Positions 31,452-39,771 of a stretch of DNA of 64,000 nucleotides are shown piece by piece (position 1 is the first letter of the stretch; every line of letters begins with the position of its first letter). Position numbers and translations under genes: made by a program. Source of the stretch: Clostridia bacterium. GTDB taxonomy: Bacteria; Bacillota; Clostridia; Christensenellales; Borkfalkiaceae. The stretch is from assembly GCA_017399185.1 (NCBI GenBank), contig JAFQEA010000008.1, positions 62,001-126,000 of the forward strand. The letters run 5' to 3'. Below the pieces are notes generated by a model. It saw only the letters and a list, made by a program, of their open reading frames with translations, was not told where the DNA came from and made no database searches.

Positions 31452-32120
31452 ATGGAGATATCTAGTAAAAACAACGTTAAGACCAAGGTTTTGCAAACGG
31501 CAATAAAAATGTTTTTGGAAAACGGCTACAAAAAGACCACTATGCGCGATATTGCGGCAAACGCAAGCGTCAATTACGGTTCGTTAATGTTTGCTTTTAA
31601 AACCAAGGAAGCTTTGGTGTGTGAGCTTGTCGGCTTTGTTATCGATTGTCAGTTTGAAGTCGTTTCAAGCACGCTAACGGACGTCACGCACGACAAAATT
31701 CTGCAATATGCGGTTGAAACTGCCTTGCAGCTGCGCATTGCCGAAAAAAGCGCGCAGATGAAGGAAATGTACATCGTTTCATATTCCATGGCGAATTCAT
31801 CACAGGTTATTTACAACAACCTGACAAAGAAGCTGCAGCATATCTTCAAAGAACAGCTGCCAAGCCTTGAAGAAAAGGATTTTTACGAGCTGGAAATCGC
31901 CGCGGCAGGCATAATGCGTAACTTCCTTACGATAGATTGTGACAAATACTTTACTATCGACAGAAAGATAAAGCGCTTTTTGGAAACCACTTTTTTAATT
32001 TACCGTGTCAGCGATGAAAAAATCAAGGAAATCATTGATTTTATCGACAAAATCGATTTTGAAAGCCTTGAAAAGTTAACCCAAAACAAGATTTTGGGAT
32101 ATATTGAAAGTAGAATTTAG
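31452..32120 (+). CDS. TetR/AcrR-family regulator
   Basis: A 222-residue one-component regulator. The N-terminal HTH (KTKVLQTAIKMFLENGYKKTTMRDIAANASVNYGSLMFAFKTKEALV) is a standard TetR domain; the rest is a variable helical ligand domain. The ATG at 31452 follows AGGGGTTGGGTT. Its stop lies 13 bases before the large membrane-anchored protein gene, so it probably controls that gene and itself. Confidence 0.9.
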   Translation: MEISSKNNVKTKVLQTAIKMFLENGYKKTTMRDIAANASVNYGSLMFAFKTKEALVCELVGFVIDCQFEVVSSTLTDVTHDKILQYAVETALQLRIAEKSAQMKEMYIVSYSMANSSQVIYNNLTKKLQHIFKEQLPSLEEKDFYELEIAAAGIMRNFLTIDCDKYFTIDRKIKRFLETTFLIYRVSDEKIKEIIDFIDKIDFESLEKLTQNKILGYIESRI

Positions 32121-32133
32121 TTTAGGAGAGCCT

Positions 32134-34359
32134 ATGAATAAAAAGAAAAAAACCATTATTATAGTCAGCATAGTTCTGGCGGTAGTGCTACTTGTCGGCG
32201 CAGTGCCTGCAATTTACTTTGGGACAAACAAGGTTGTTGGAACAAGCGCGGCAAAGATACTTTTAGCGCGTGAAAATATGAACAACGCTGACGATTCCTT
32301 TGATTGGCAAAGCTTGTTTGAAAGCACCAACCAGCAGGTTGCAAGGCAAGATAGTTCGCCACTAAACGCGGTGCGCGCGACTTCAAACAGAAAATCTGTA
32401 AAAAGAAGCACGCTGTCATCAGACCAAAGCGCCGGGCTTGGTGAGCTTGTTTACGACAGCCCTGCAGGCAAGGTTTACAAGCAAAACGGCGAGTATAACT
32501 TCCAGAACATAAGCGGTGCTTCACAGCAAGGTTTAGTGGTTGAATCACGCCTGTTTAACATTGATTACAGGGTGGAAAACGCTGCAAAAAACATAAATTA
32601 TCTTAAAAACGACCTTAACATAGTTAACAAATGGGTAAGGGACGGACATTCCAAGTTTTATTTGGACGTAAACAGCAATAAGGAAACGTTGATTGAATAT
32701 TACGAAGACACTCAAGGTCAAAAAAGCCTTTGGGTTGTCGAAAGGGAAACGCGCGCTGACGCAAACAGCGTTTATTCGCTTATGTACACCGATATGCAAA
32801 GCGGCAGCTTATATAACCCTGTATATATTGTGTACATCCCTGACGAGCGTTACGAGTACTATTACGGGCACGAAGGCAACGCAACCGACTATCTTATTGC
32901 CGAAAAGGACAAGGGCTATTGGAACGTCTTTATGCCTGATAAAAACGATTATTCAAGCGTTATAATTGGCGATAATTTCGCATTCCAAAGCTCTGGCGAA
33001 TACGAAGGGGAAGGCGACGATTACGGCACGGTCAGCACCATTGACTTAAAAGAAGACCTTATCACCCATCATGAAATCGGCCTTAACGTGCATTTGTCGG
33101 CGTTTGACGGCGTAAAGGGTATTTACGCGCCCGAGCAAAGCTGTTACGTTGAAACCTACGACGGCGGCGAAAAGTCATATATTGCCGTGGATCACCAGGA
33201 TATGAAAAAATTAAGGGTTGATCTTAATAGCGGCGGCTCAATCAAATACGGTGACGTGTTTGATTACGGCGGTAACAAGATTGAAATCAGCGATATTTAT
33301 TTTAATTTCTACACAAACCCGGGCTTTGCCGATCCGCAATATAGCCTTTCATTAACGCTTGACATGGGCGAAGGCTTATCTTTAAGCCAAAAATTGTCTT
33401 TATTTGAAGAATTCTTAAACGACAACGGCTTAACGTGTAAGTACGGCCTTGATTCCATTGAAAGCAGTATATTAAAAAATAGCGAAATTGCAAATTCAAC
33501 GACGTCGTTTTACACCTGGAACGGCTATCTTATGAATTCAAGCACAAGCTTTGATAATGGCGAAAAGGTTATTTTTGACAAGATTGACGCGCTCTATGCC
33601 GAATACGAAAGCGTAAAGGGTGCTGAAGAAGTCGGTAAGCTATTTTCTGCCAAGGTTGCAAAAAGACAAGACTTTGCCAAAACAAGCGGCTTAACGCTTG
33701 ATACTGCAGCGTACAGCCAAGGTAAAATTCAGATAGGCAATCTTTCACTTACGGTTGAAAAGTCAAAGCTGTTAGAAAATGATAAAAATTATAGGCTTCA
33801 GATAGGTCTTGCGCGTATCGACGAAAACGGCAAGCCGTTAAGCCAGAACACGGTCAACCTTCAAACAAATGACACCGTTTTATCAAAGGCTTACGCAGGC
33901 GACGCGCTTACTTTGAACGCATCTGGTGTTTACGATATCCCAACCGCACTTGAAGAAGGCCGCTACGTGGTGGTTGCTTACGCCGTGACCGAAGACGAAG
34001 GTATACGTGTCAGCCAAATGCAGTCAATCGCTTTTGTTGATACCGTGAACGACACTATTGAAACAGACGTTGTTAAAATCAATATCCAAACAAGGGATAA
34101 TAGCTTGATTGTGGAATACACCACTAAATTATATTTTAACGTCACCTTAAGCGGTGAAGTCAGCTATTCGGTTTTAAAAAGAGCAATGATGCAGGAAGCC
34201 TTAAAGCACGGTTACCCAATGCACAATGAAGAAATAACAGCTTCAAACGGCACAGCGGTAGGCGGCGGCACGGCTAATGTGGGCGAGTATAGACTAAAAT
34301 TTGTCGTTCCAACAATAGACGGGCACGTCACAGGCTACGTTATCTGCACGGTTGAATAA
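32134..34359 (+). CDS. large membrane-anchored extracytoplasmic protein
   Basis: A 741-residue protein with one N-terminal helix (KKKTIIIVSIVLAVVLLVGAVPAIYFG) after four lysines, then a large beta-rich exterior part with many Tyr and Asp. No catalytic motif was seen. The last 250 residues (GKIQIGNLSLTVEKSKLLEN..., YTTKLYFNVTLSGEVSYSVL) look like one or two Ig-like modules. RBS AGGAGA. It is co-transcribed with the TetR regulator. Confidence 0.75.
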   Translation: MNKKKKTIIIVSIVLAVVLLVGAVPAIYFGTNKVVGTSAAKILLARENMNNADDSFDWQSLFESTNQQVARQDSSPLNAVRATSNRKSVKRSTLSSDQSAGLGELVYDSPAGKVYKQNGEYNFQNISGASQQGLVVESRLFNIDYRVENAAKNINYLKNDLNIVNKWVRDGHSKFYLDVNSNKETLIEYYEDTQGQKSLWVVERETRADANSVYSLMYTDMQSGSLYNPVYIVYIPDERYEYYYGHEGNATDYLIAEKDKGYWNVFMPDKNDYSSVIIGDNFAFQSSGEYEGEGDDYGTVSTIDLKEDLITHHEIGLNVHLSAFDGVKGIYAPEQSCYVETYDGGEKSYIAVDHQDMKKLRVDLNSGGSIKYGDVFDYGGNKIEISDIYFNFYTNPGFADPQYSLSLTLDMGEGLSLSQKLSLFEEFLNDNGLTCKYGLDSIESSILKNSEIANSTTSFYTWNGYLMNSSTSFDNGEKVIFDKIDALYAEYESVKGAEEVGKLFSAKVAKRQDFAKTSGLTLDTAAYSQGKIQIGNLSLTVEKSKLLENDKNYRLQIGLARIDENGKPLSQNTVNLQTNDTVLSKAYAGDALTLNASGVYDIPTALEEGRYVVVAYAVTEDEGIRVSQMQSIAFVDTVNDTIETDVVKINIQTRDNSLIVEYTTKLYFNVTLSGEVSYSVLKRAMMQEALKHGYPMHNEEITASNGTAVGGGTANVGEYRLKFVVPTIDGHVTGYVICTVE

Positions 34360-34387
34360 TATTGGGGCATCATACATAACAATATAT

Positions 34388-34416
34388 AAAAAAGGCCAGG
34401 TTTTTGACCTGCCTTT
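34388..34416 (+). terminator. terminator of the TetR operon
   Basis: AAAAAGGCCAGG / CCTGCCTTTT with one mismatch. The 34360-34675 gap holds this, one dispersed repeat and no other recognised feature. Confidence 0.75.
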
Positions 34417-34445
34417 TAGCTTGATATTATATATCGATTTGATAA

Positions 34446-34470
34446 AAACCCGCCTATAAGCCGATTATCG
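34446..34470 (+). repeat. dispersed CTATARG repeat, copy 7
   Basis: CCCGCCTATAAGCCGATTATCG, containing the exact core, 30 bases past a terminator. Confidence 0.75.
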
Positions 34471-34675
34471 CATAATTTTTAAGCTAAACAGCAGGGGAGT
34501 TATTGAATATACTTGCATCTTTTGACTTAAATTTCACTAAATAATCACTCTAAAATAACCATTGCATTTTAAAGTTTTTAAAATAATCATTTTATGGTGA
34601 TAAAATCTAAAATAGCAAAGTATGCCTAAAGTGGCGTCAGGTTGCTGATTAATTTTATCAATCACAAAGGCTATT

Positions 34676-35233
34676 ATGAAAGAAAAATCACAAGTTTTTA
34701 CAATACCTAATATTTTATCCTTTTTCAGGATTGCAATGATACCTGCAATCGTTGTTTCGTTTATTAAAAACTTAATCGTGCTTTGCGTTGCGCTAATACT
34801 TGTTTCTGGGCTTACGGATTTATTGGACGGCTTTATTGCGCGCCGCTTTAATATGATAACACCGCTCGGCAAGGCATTAGACCCCGTCGCAGATAAGCTT
34901 ACTTTAGGCTCAATACTTATAATGCTTGCAATCAAAAAGCCGATTTTGTTCAGCCTTTTTGCAATCTTTATCGTTAAAGAAGTTTTTATTGGTATACAAG
35001 GCTTACTTATAATCAAGCGAACGGGCACAACCTATTCGGCAAAATGGTACGGCAAAATCACAACGCTTTCATTATACGCAAGCACAATGCTTATTATCGT
35101 TTGGGAATCAATGCCGCAAATTTTAACCTACGTTTTGCTTGGGGTGTGTTTAGGGCTTGTTATCTTTTCAATGATAATGTATACATTGCGCAACTTCAAA
35201 GCCTTAAAGCAAGCAAAAACAAATAGTAAGTAA
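34676..35233 (+). CDS. pgsA: CDP-alcohol phosphatidyltransferase (PgsA-like)
   Basis: A 185-residue membrane enzyme with five to six helices and the family motif D-x2-DG-x2-AR-x8-G-x3-D-x3-D (TDLLDGFIARRFNMITPLGK then ALDPVADK). Such enzymes transfer a phosphatidyl group from CDP-diacylglycerol to an alcohol. Length and motif context fit CDP-diacylglycerol-glycerol-3-phosphate 3-phosphatidyltransferase, the phosphatidylglycerol/cardiolipin branch; a related cardiolipin synthase cannot be excluded. RBS AAAGG. Confidence 0.85.
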   Translation: MKEKSQVFTIPNILSFFRIAMIPAIVVSFIKNLIVLCVALILVSGLTDLLDGFIARRFNMITPLGKALDPVADKLTLGSILIMLAIKKPILFSLFAIFIVKEVFIGIQGLLIIKRTGTTYSAKWYGKITTLSLYASTMLIIVWESMPQILTYVLLGVCLGLVIFSMIMYTLRNFKALKQAKTNSK

Positions 35234-35239
35234 GAACAA

Positions 35240-35284
35240 AAAACCCTTAAAAAGCGGCCTATAGGTCGGTTTTTAAGGGTTTTA
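35240..35284 (+). terminator. terminator with dispersed repeat copy 8 in its loop
   Basis: AAAACCCTTAAAAA / TTTTTAAGGGTTTT encloses GCGGCCTATAGGTCGG (35254-35269), the most palindromic copy of the dispersed repeat. It serves pgsA and could act in both directions. Confidence 0.8.
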
Positions 35285-35301
35285 ATTATTAATTAAGTAT
35301 A

Positions 35302-35739
35302 TTATAAGAATTTTGTTTTGGCTTTAAAGTTGGTGACGTTTTTATAGCCAAGCTTGGTATAAAAATGCTCGTGACCGTCATCGTTAACAGCATCAAGGTG
35401 AACCATTTTGCCGCCAAGTGCTTTAACGCGCCTTTCAAGCTCTTGCATAATGATAGTGCCTAAACCCTTGTTTTGATACGCCTTTGCTACTACGATTTCA
35501 ACAAGGTTGTAGCCGGTTAAGTCGTAAAAGGTTTCAAATCTACCCATTGCAAAGCCGATAACTTCATCACCATTATAAGCCAAAATTGAAAGTGAGTCAG
35601 GAGACCCAACAACCTGCCAAATGCGTTTATAGGTGATTTCTGGCGTCCAATTATCCCCGGTGCTGTTCCAATATTCAATGTAAAGGGGGATAACCCTTTC
35701 AATGTCCGTTTGCTCCATTACTTTATATTCAAGCTTCAT
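35302..35739 (-). CDS. GNAT-family acetyltransferase
   Basis: A 145-residue acyl-CoA N-acyltransferase. The acetyl-CoA-binding motif A is VEIVVAKAYQNKGLGTIIMQELERR (QNKGLG), and the end HFYTKLGYKNV is motif B. The substrate is unknown. It converges on pgsA across a shared terminator. Confidence 0.85.
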   Translation of the reverse strand: MKLEYKVMEQTDIERVIPLYIEYWNSTGDNWTPEITYKRIWQVVGSPDSLSILAYNGDEVIGFAMGRFETFYDLTGYNLVEIVVAKAYQNKGLGTIIMQELERRVKALGGKMVHLDAVNDDGHEHFYTKLGYKNVTNFKAKTKFL

Positions 35740-35754
35740 ATTAATCCTGCAAAT

Positions 35755-35778
35755 ATCTGTCTATAAGCCGATTAAACG
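35755..35778 (+). repeat. dispersed CTATARG repeat, copy 9
   Basis: CTGTCTATAAGCCGATTAAACG, between the GNAT and DUF4097 genes. Confidence 0.7.
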
Positions 35779-35794
35779 GCTTTTTTAGTTAATT

Positions 35795-36712
35795 TTAATT
35801 AATTGTTACGTTAATATCACCGGTGGTGGTTGTGATTTCACATCTGCCGCCGGTTGTTAATTTTGGCACGTTTACTTTGCCGGTTGTAGTTTGGGCAAAG
35901 ATGATTTTATCACTTGCAAAGCTGCCGCGTACGTCGCCCGTGGTGGCGTTGATGTAAACTTCCGCCCCGTCGATTGACCTGAAATTAACATTGCCCGTGG
36001 TGGTGTTGATGCGTAAATTATTGGCTGTAAAAACGCTGTGCATTTCAATGTCACCCGTGGTTGCCTTGATTTGAACGTCGGTTTGGCAATTTAAGTCTTC
36101 AACTTCAATATCGCCCGTGGTTACTTCAATCTGCACGCTATCAGCTTCAACGCGGGAAACAGAAATGTCACCCGTCGTTGCTTTTGCGTTAAGGTGGGTG
36201 AGTGTGCTGTCATAAAGCTCGGTATCGCTAGTATCTGTCGCAATCATGGCGGTGGTGCTTACGTTTATGTTGCTTGCTTCAATATCGCCCGTGTGGCTTG
36301 TAACCATTAATGAAACAAGATTAAGGCTATTTAATTCAACGTCACCCGTATGGGTTTCAATATCAAGCGTTCCGTAATCGCCAAAGGGGAGATAAACAGT
36401 AACCTTTTGGTTGTCCGCCGTAAACCAGTTTGCAGGCCATGGGCGATCGTCAATAAGTTCTATAACGGCCTTGCCGTCAGCAACGCGCACAGAAAGCTCA
36501 AGCTTTTTATCCCTTGCGCACTCAACGTAAAATTCACCGCTTGAAGCTAAAACAGTAACGTCAGCCGTATCGGTTATAATTGTAACGTCGTTTATATCAC
36601 CGTTAATTTCCTTGGTTTCTCTAACAAGGTTTTTGTTGCAAGCACTAAAGCACAGCATAGCGCTTAATAAAAACGCAAAAACCAGTACTGATATTAATAA
36701 TTTTCTTTTCAT
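35795..36712 (-). CDS. DUF4097-family beta-repeat lipoprotein
   Basis: A 305-residue lipoprotein: signal with lipobox CFSAC, then a right-handed beta-solenoid made of about nine turns carrying the T(T/H)GD(I/V) motif (HTGDVEL, HTGDIEA, TTGDISV, TTGDIEV, TTGDIEM, TTGNVNF, TTGDVRG, TTGKVNV, TTGDINV). DUF4097 proteins of this kind are common in Firmicutes, often under cell-envelope stress control, but their role is not settled. A promoter with an operator-like palindrome lies upstream. Confidence 0.85.
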   Translation of the reverse strand: MKRKLLISVLVFAFLLSAMLCFSACNKNLVRETKEINGDINDVTIITDTADVTVLASSGEFYVECARDKKLELSVRVADGKAVIELIDDRPWPANWFTADNQKVTVYLPFGDYGTLDIETHTGDVELNSLNLVSLMVTSHTGDIEASNINVSTTAMIATDTSDTELYDSTLTHLNAKATTGDISVSRVEADSVQIEVTTGDIEVEDLNCQTDVQIKATTGDIEMHSVFTANNLRINTTTGNVNFRSIDGAEVYINATTGDVRGSFASDKIIFAQTTTGKVNVPKLTTGGRCEITTTTGDINVTIN

Positions 36713-36741
36713 TTTAATCTCCGTTTATGTGTTAAGTAAAA

Positions 36742-36763
36742 TTAACACTTTAGAAAGTGTTAA
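36742..36763. promoter_or_regulatory. perfect 22-bp palindrome, likely operator
   Basis: TTAACACTTT-AG-AAAGTGTTAA lies ten bases downstream of the -10 of the DUF4097 gene promoter, where a bound repressor would block transcription. It lacks a T-run, so it is not a terminator. Confidence 0.65.
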
Positions 36764-36772
36764 CCTGCTTTT

Positions 36773-36801
36773 AGTATAACATATATAAAAGAGCTTTGCA
36801 A
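36773..36801 (-). promoter_or_regulatory. promoter of the DUF4097 lipoprotein gene
   Basis: Minus strand TTGCAA-N17-TATACT. Confidence 0.7.
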
Positions 36802-36882
36802 CGAAAACGAACGATAATGCGCGCCACGGCTTGTAAAATTTCAGTTGAAATGAAATATATTACGTCTTTTGGGGGTAAGCGA

Positions 36883-36911
36883 TTGTCTTTTTATGTGTTT
36901 TTTGTTACAAT
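36883..36911 (+). promoter_or_regulatory. promoter of the acyltransferase gene
   Basis: TTGTCT-N17-TACAAT, 27 bases before the ATG. Confidence 0.65.
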
Positions 36912-36938
36912 ATAAAAAAAGGGAGCACAAAAGACAAA

Positions 36939-37769
36939 ATGTATTACAGACACACACTTAAAGATAAATACGTTTACCCCGACCGCAGTGACGAGCATAT
37001 GATTAGCGTAAAGCATCTGCGCGACACCCACTTTGACGAAAACTTTGAATACCTGCCAAAGGGGTTTTGGCACAAGGTAAAGCGCGGTCTTTTATGGATT
37101 GTATTAAACCTTATTGTTTTCCCCGTTGCAACCATACGCCACGGTCTTAAAATCCACGGTAAGCGCAACTTAAGGAAGCATAAAAAGGAATTTAAAAAGG
37201 GCGCAATCACAATTTGCAACCACGTTTTTATGTGGGACTATATCTGCATATTAAAAGCAATACGCCCACATCTTCAGTACCACCCCGGCTGGAAAACCAA
37301 TTTTGAAGGCCCAAACGGTCCGCTAATAAGATGGGTTGGCGGTATTCCTATCCCCACGGATAATGTAAGGGCAATGGCTAAATTCCAAAAGGCGATAGGT
37401 CAGGTTTTGCAGGAAGATAAATGGTTGCACTTTTTCCCTGAAGGAAGTATGTGGTTTTTCTATCCGGACGTCCGCCCCTTTAAAAAGGCGGTGTTCAAGT
37501 ATGCTGCGCGCTATAATAAGCCCGTTATACCAATGGCGTTTTCCTTCCGTCCAAGAAAGGGTATATACAAGCTGTTCGGCAATAACCCCTTGGTTGACTT
37601 AAACGTTGGTGAACCGCTTTATCCTGACGCTACGCTTTCCATCCCTGAAGCAACCGAAAAGCTCCATCAAGAAGCTTATCACGCCGTGCAAATATTAGCA
37701 GGCATCACCCCGGATAGTCCTTATTATAACACTGACCAAAATATTGATAACTATCAAAAGACTATGTAA
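36939..37769 (+). CDS. 1-acyl-sn-glycerol-3-phosphate acyltransferase-like protein
   Basis: A 276-residue PlsC-superfamily acyltransferase. The catalytic HX4D box is NHVFMWD, and the glycerol-phosphate-binding block is FPEGSMWFF; IPTDN and IPMAFSFRPRKGIY complete the family blocks. It would acylate lysophosphatidic acid or a related lysolipid at the membrane. The protein has one hydrophobic stretch (LLWIVLNLIVFPVATI). Together with pgsA 2 kb away it suggests a phospholipid-synthesis neighbourhood. Confidence 0.85.
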   Translation: MYYRHTLKDKYVYPDRSDEHMISVKHLRDTHFDENFEYLPKGFWHKVKRGLLWIVLNLIVFPVATIRHGLKIHGKRNLRKHKKEFKKGAITICNHVFMWDYICILKAIRPHLQYHPGWKTNFEGPNGPLIRWVGGIPIPTDNVRAMAKFQKAIGQVLQEDKWLHFFPEGSMWFFYPDVRPFKKAVFKYAARYNKPVIPMAFSFRPRKGIYKLFGNNPLVDLNVGEPLYPDATLSIPEATEKLHQEAYHAVQILAGITPDSPYYNTDQNIDNYQKTM

Positions 37770-37810
37770 AAAGTTGGCTTCAAAAACCATTGTTTTTACG
37801 CTTAAATTGC

Positions 37811-37834
37811 TAATTAACCGACCTATAGCCCCAC
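37811..37834 (-). repeat. dispersed CTATARG repeat, reverse copy
   Basis: TTAACCGACCTATAGCCCCAC followed by Ts, after the acyltransferase gene. It shares the GCCCCACTTTT extension with copies at 2990 and 13150. Confidence 0.65.
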
Positions 37835-37854
37835 TTTTGGTGCTAAATTTAACA

Positions 37855-37885
37855 AAAAAGCTTTGCTAATTGCAAAGCTTTTTAT
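37855..37885. terminator. bidirectional terminator
   Basis: AAAAAGCTTTGC / GCAAAGCTTTTT between convergent genes. Confidence 0.85.
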
Positions 37886-38364
37886 ATTTTTTGATATGCT
37901 AAACGCTCATCCCCGTTTAAAAGATAAATAATCCCACAGTACTTAAATCCGCGCTTTAAAAGTGCGCGCTGCATAGGCGCGTTATCCTTATGTGTGTCAA
38001 TGCGTAAGCTTTTACAATGCTTTAAGCAGTAATCAATACAGACACCAAAAAGCCCCACGCCTTGCGTCTTTACTGCAATGCGGTGGATAACGCCATAAGG
38101 CCCGTCATCAAGCCACGCTCCGCCGTAAATTATATCATAGGTAGGGTCGGGCTTGGTGCTGAACATAAAAACGGCAAGTATTTCGCCATTATCTTCTAAA
38201 ACGTAGCCAATGCCCTTTTGCATATCTTCACGCGCAGTGTCTTTATTTGGTCTTGGGCTGTTCCATTGCTCTAAATTTCCCGTTTCACGCATAAAGCGCT
38301 TGGCGTTTTCATAAATCAAGCCAATTTGCACTAAATCGGCTTCAACAGTCTTTCTTATAAGCAT
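37882..38364 (-). CDS. GNAT-family acetyltransferase
   Basis: A 160-residue acetyltransferase of the GNAT superfamily. The central strand GVIHRIAVKTQGVGLFGVCIDYC is motif A with a degraded Q-x2-G-x-G/A (QGVGLF), followed by LRIDTHKDNAPMQRALLKRGFKYCGIIYL, the C-terminal pattern of YfiT/RimI-like members. Substrate unknown. Confidence 0.8.
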   Translation of the reverse strand: MLIRKTVEADLVQIGLIYENAKRFMRETGNLEQWNSPRPNKDTAREDMQKGIGYVLEDNGEILAVFMFSTKPDPTYDIIYGGAWLDDGPYGVIHRIAVKTQGVGLFGVCIDYCLKHCKSLRIDTHKDNAPMQRALLKRGFKYCGIIYLLNGDERLAYQKI

Positions 38365-38480
38365 TTTGCACCAATAATTTTTATTTATAGGTAAATAATA
38401 TCATATTTTTAGTGTAAATTCAACAGTTTTTCACAATTAAGCGCTATAATAACCTTATTATTAAGAAAAGGGACGCCGTT

Positions 38481-39431
38481 ATGAAGAAAAATTCTTCAAC
38501 TTTTATTAAAATCGCGTTTAAGCGCATACTTTTAATTTTGTCTTGCTTGATTATGACGCTTGCCGTTTGCGCGTGCAAAATTGCGCCCACGTGGCTTAAG
38601 GTTTCCACCTACAACGTCTGGAAATGCTGTGATTACCCAACCTATCTTGAAACCAAGCAGTTTGATGCAAACGCTGATAAAATTGTTGACTTTGTTCTTG
38701 ATGAAAATATCGACGTTATCGCCCTGCAGGAAGTTGACGTAAACCGCATTACTTCATCCGCACCCGACAGCGGCCCCGAAAAAGACCAGCCAAAGTACAT
38801 AACCGACTGCTTAAAAGATAAGTCGGGCGAAAACTATTACTACTGCTTTGCGCCAACGCTGGTGCGTGAAGCCGCCGACACGGAGTATAAAAACCCTTAC
38901 GGCTACCCAACGGGCACGGGGCTATATGGTATAGCAGTTATTTCACGCTTCCCAATCGTTGATTACCGCGTGGTCTATCTTGCTTTCCACGACGGCTACG
39001 ATGAAGAAAACGAAAAAACGTACGCTATGAACGGCTATGAGCGCCGCGCGCTATTAATTGTTGACATTATGGTTGAGCGCCAGGTTGTAACCGTGATAAA
39101 CACCCACTTTGATTTGGACGTTGAATCCCGCGCTAAATCTATTAAGGTTTTGGAGCGTGAGCTTGAAAATATCGATAACCCCGTTATTTTTATGGGTGAC
39201 CTTAATATGACCGAAAGGGAAGACTCCCTAACCTATATTGCCGAAAACCTTTTGACGCCGGTAAGCGATATAGGTGCGCCGCAGTTTAGCTTCCCAAGCA
39301 ACAAACCAAACCGCCAGATTGACTGGATTTTTGTAAGTGAAGATATCGGGTATAAGGACTTTAAGGTAATTAACGCAACCTTTTCAGACCATTGTCCATT
39401 ATCCGTATTAGTAAATATCCCTGAAGAATAA
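38481..39431 (+). CDS. endonuclease/exonuclease/phosphatase-family lipoprotein
   Basis: A 316-residue lipoprotein: signal with lipobox LAVCAC, then an EEP fold. Metal and catalytic motifs are STYNVW (Asn), IALQEVD (Glu), INTHFDLD (His), FMGDLNMT (Asp, Asn) and TFSDHCPL (Asp-His). It may be an exported phosphodiesterase or nuclease; the family also includes sphingomyelinases. Substrate unknown. RBS GGGACG is weak. Confidence 0.85.
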   Translation: MKKNSSTFIKIAFKRILLILSCLIMTLAVCACKIAPTWLKVSTYNVWKCCDYPTYLETKQFDANADKIVDFVLDENIDVIALQEVDVNRITSSAPDSGPEKDQPKYITDCLKDKSGENYYYCFAPTLVREAADTEYKNPYGYPTGTGLYGIAVISRFPIVDYRVVYLAFHDGYDEENEKTYAMNGYERRALLIVDIMVERQVVTVINTHFDLDVESRAKSIKVLERELENIDNPVIFMGDLNMTEREDSLTYIAENLLTPVSDIGAPQFSFPSNKPNRQIDWIFVSEDIGYKDFKVINATFSDHCPLSVLVNIPEE

Positions 39432-39441
39432 AAATTAAAAA

Positions 39442-39509
39442 AAAGACGGGCTAACAATATGTTATTCACACCAAAAAAGTGTGAATAATCGACCTATAGC
39501 CCGTCTTTT
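39442..39509 (+). terminator. terminator with nested repeat copy
   Basis: AAAAGACGGGCT / AGCCCGTCTTTT is the outer stem. Inside lie GTTATTCACAC...GTGTGAATAAT and a reverse-orientation dispersed repeat (AATCGACCTATAGCCCGTC, 39487-39505). Confidence 0.8.
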
Positions 39510-39529
39510 TGTATTTATTTAGTTTTGTT

Positions 39530-39748
39530 TTAATCCTTTTTAAGCCCGATAATATCTTCTTCCTTGTACTCATACACAAAGGAAGGGCATTGCCCGCCAA
39601 TCTGTATGGTATAGGTTATTGCACCGCTTTGTTTATCCCGTTTAGCGTCGTAAATCCAGCCAAACCAAAGCTCACCGCGCCGTCTAAAATTTACAAAATC
39701 ACCCTTACTATACTTTGCTTCTTTAGGGTATCTTTTAAAAAATAGCAT
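39530..39748 (-). CDS. small hypothetical protein (72 aa)
   Basis: A compact basic/aromatic protein (KYSKGDFVNFRRRGELWFGWIYDAKRDK, then TYTIQIGGQCPSFVYEYKEEDI). The strand pattern resembles an SH3-like or Tudor-like barrel. Strong RBS AAAAGGAG. It follows the membrane protein gene on the same strand by 23 bases, so they are likely co-transcribed. No family recognised. Confidence 0.65.
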   Translation of the reverse strand: MLFFKRYPKEAKYSKGDFVNFRRRGELWFGWIYDAKRDKQSGAITYTIQIGGQCPSFVYEYKEEDIIGLKKD

Positions 39749-39771
39749 AAAATTAACTCCTTTTAAAAGCG

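Noticed and set aside
34537..35028. Minus-strand 163-codon frame opposite pgsA
   Set aside because: It is antisense to a clear CDP-alcohol phosphatidyltransferase with its family motif; the antisense frame has no motif or RBS.
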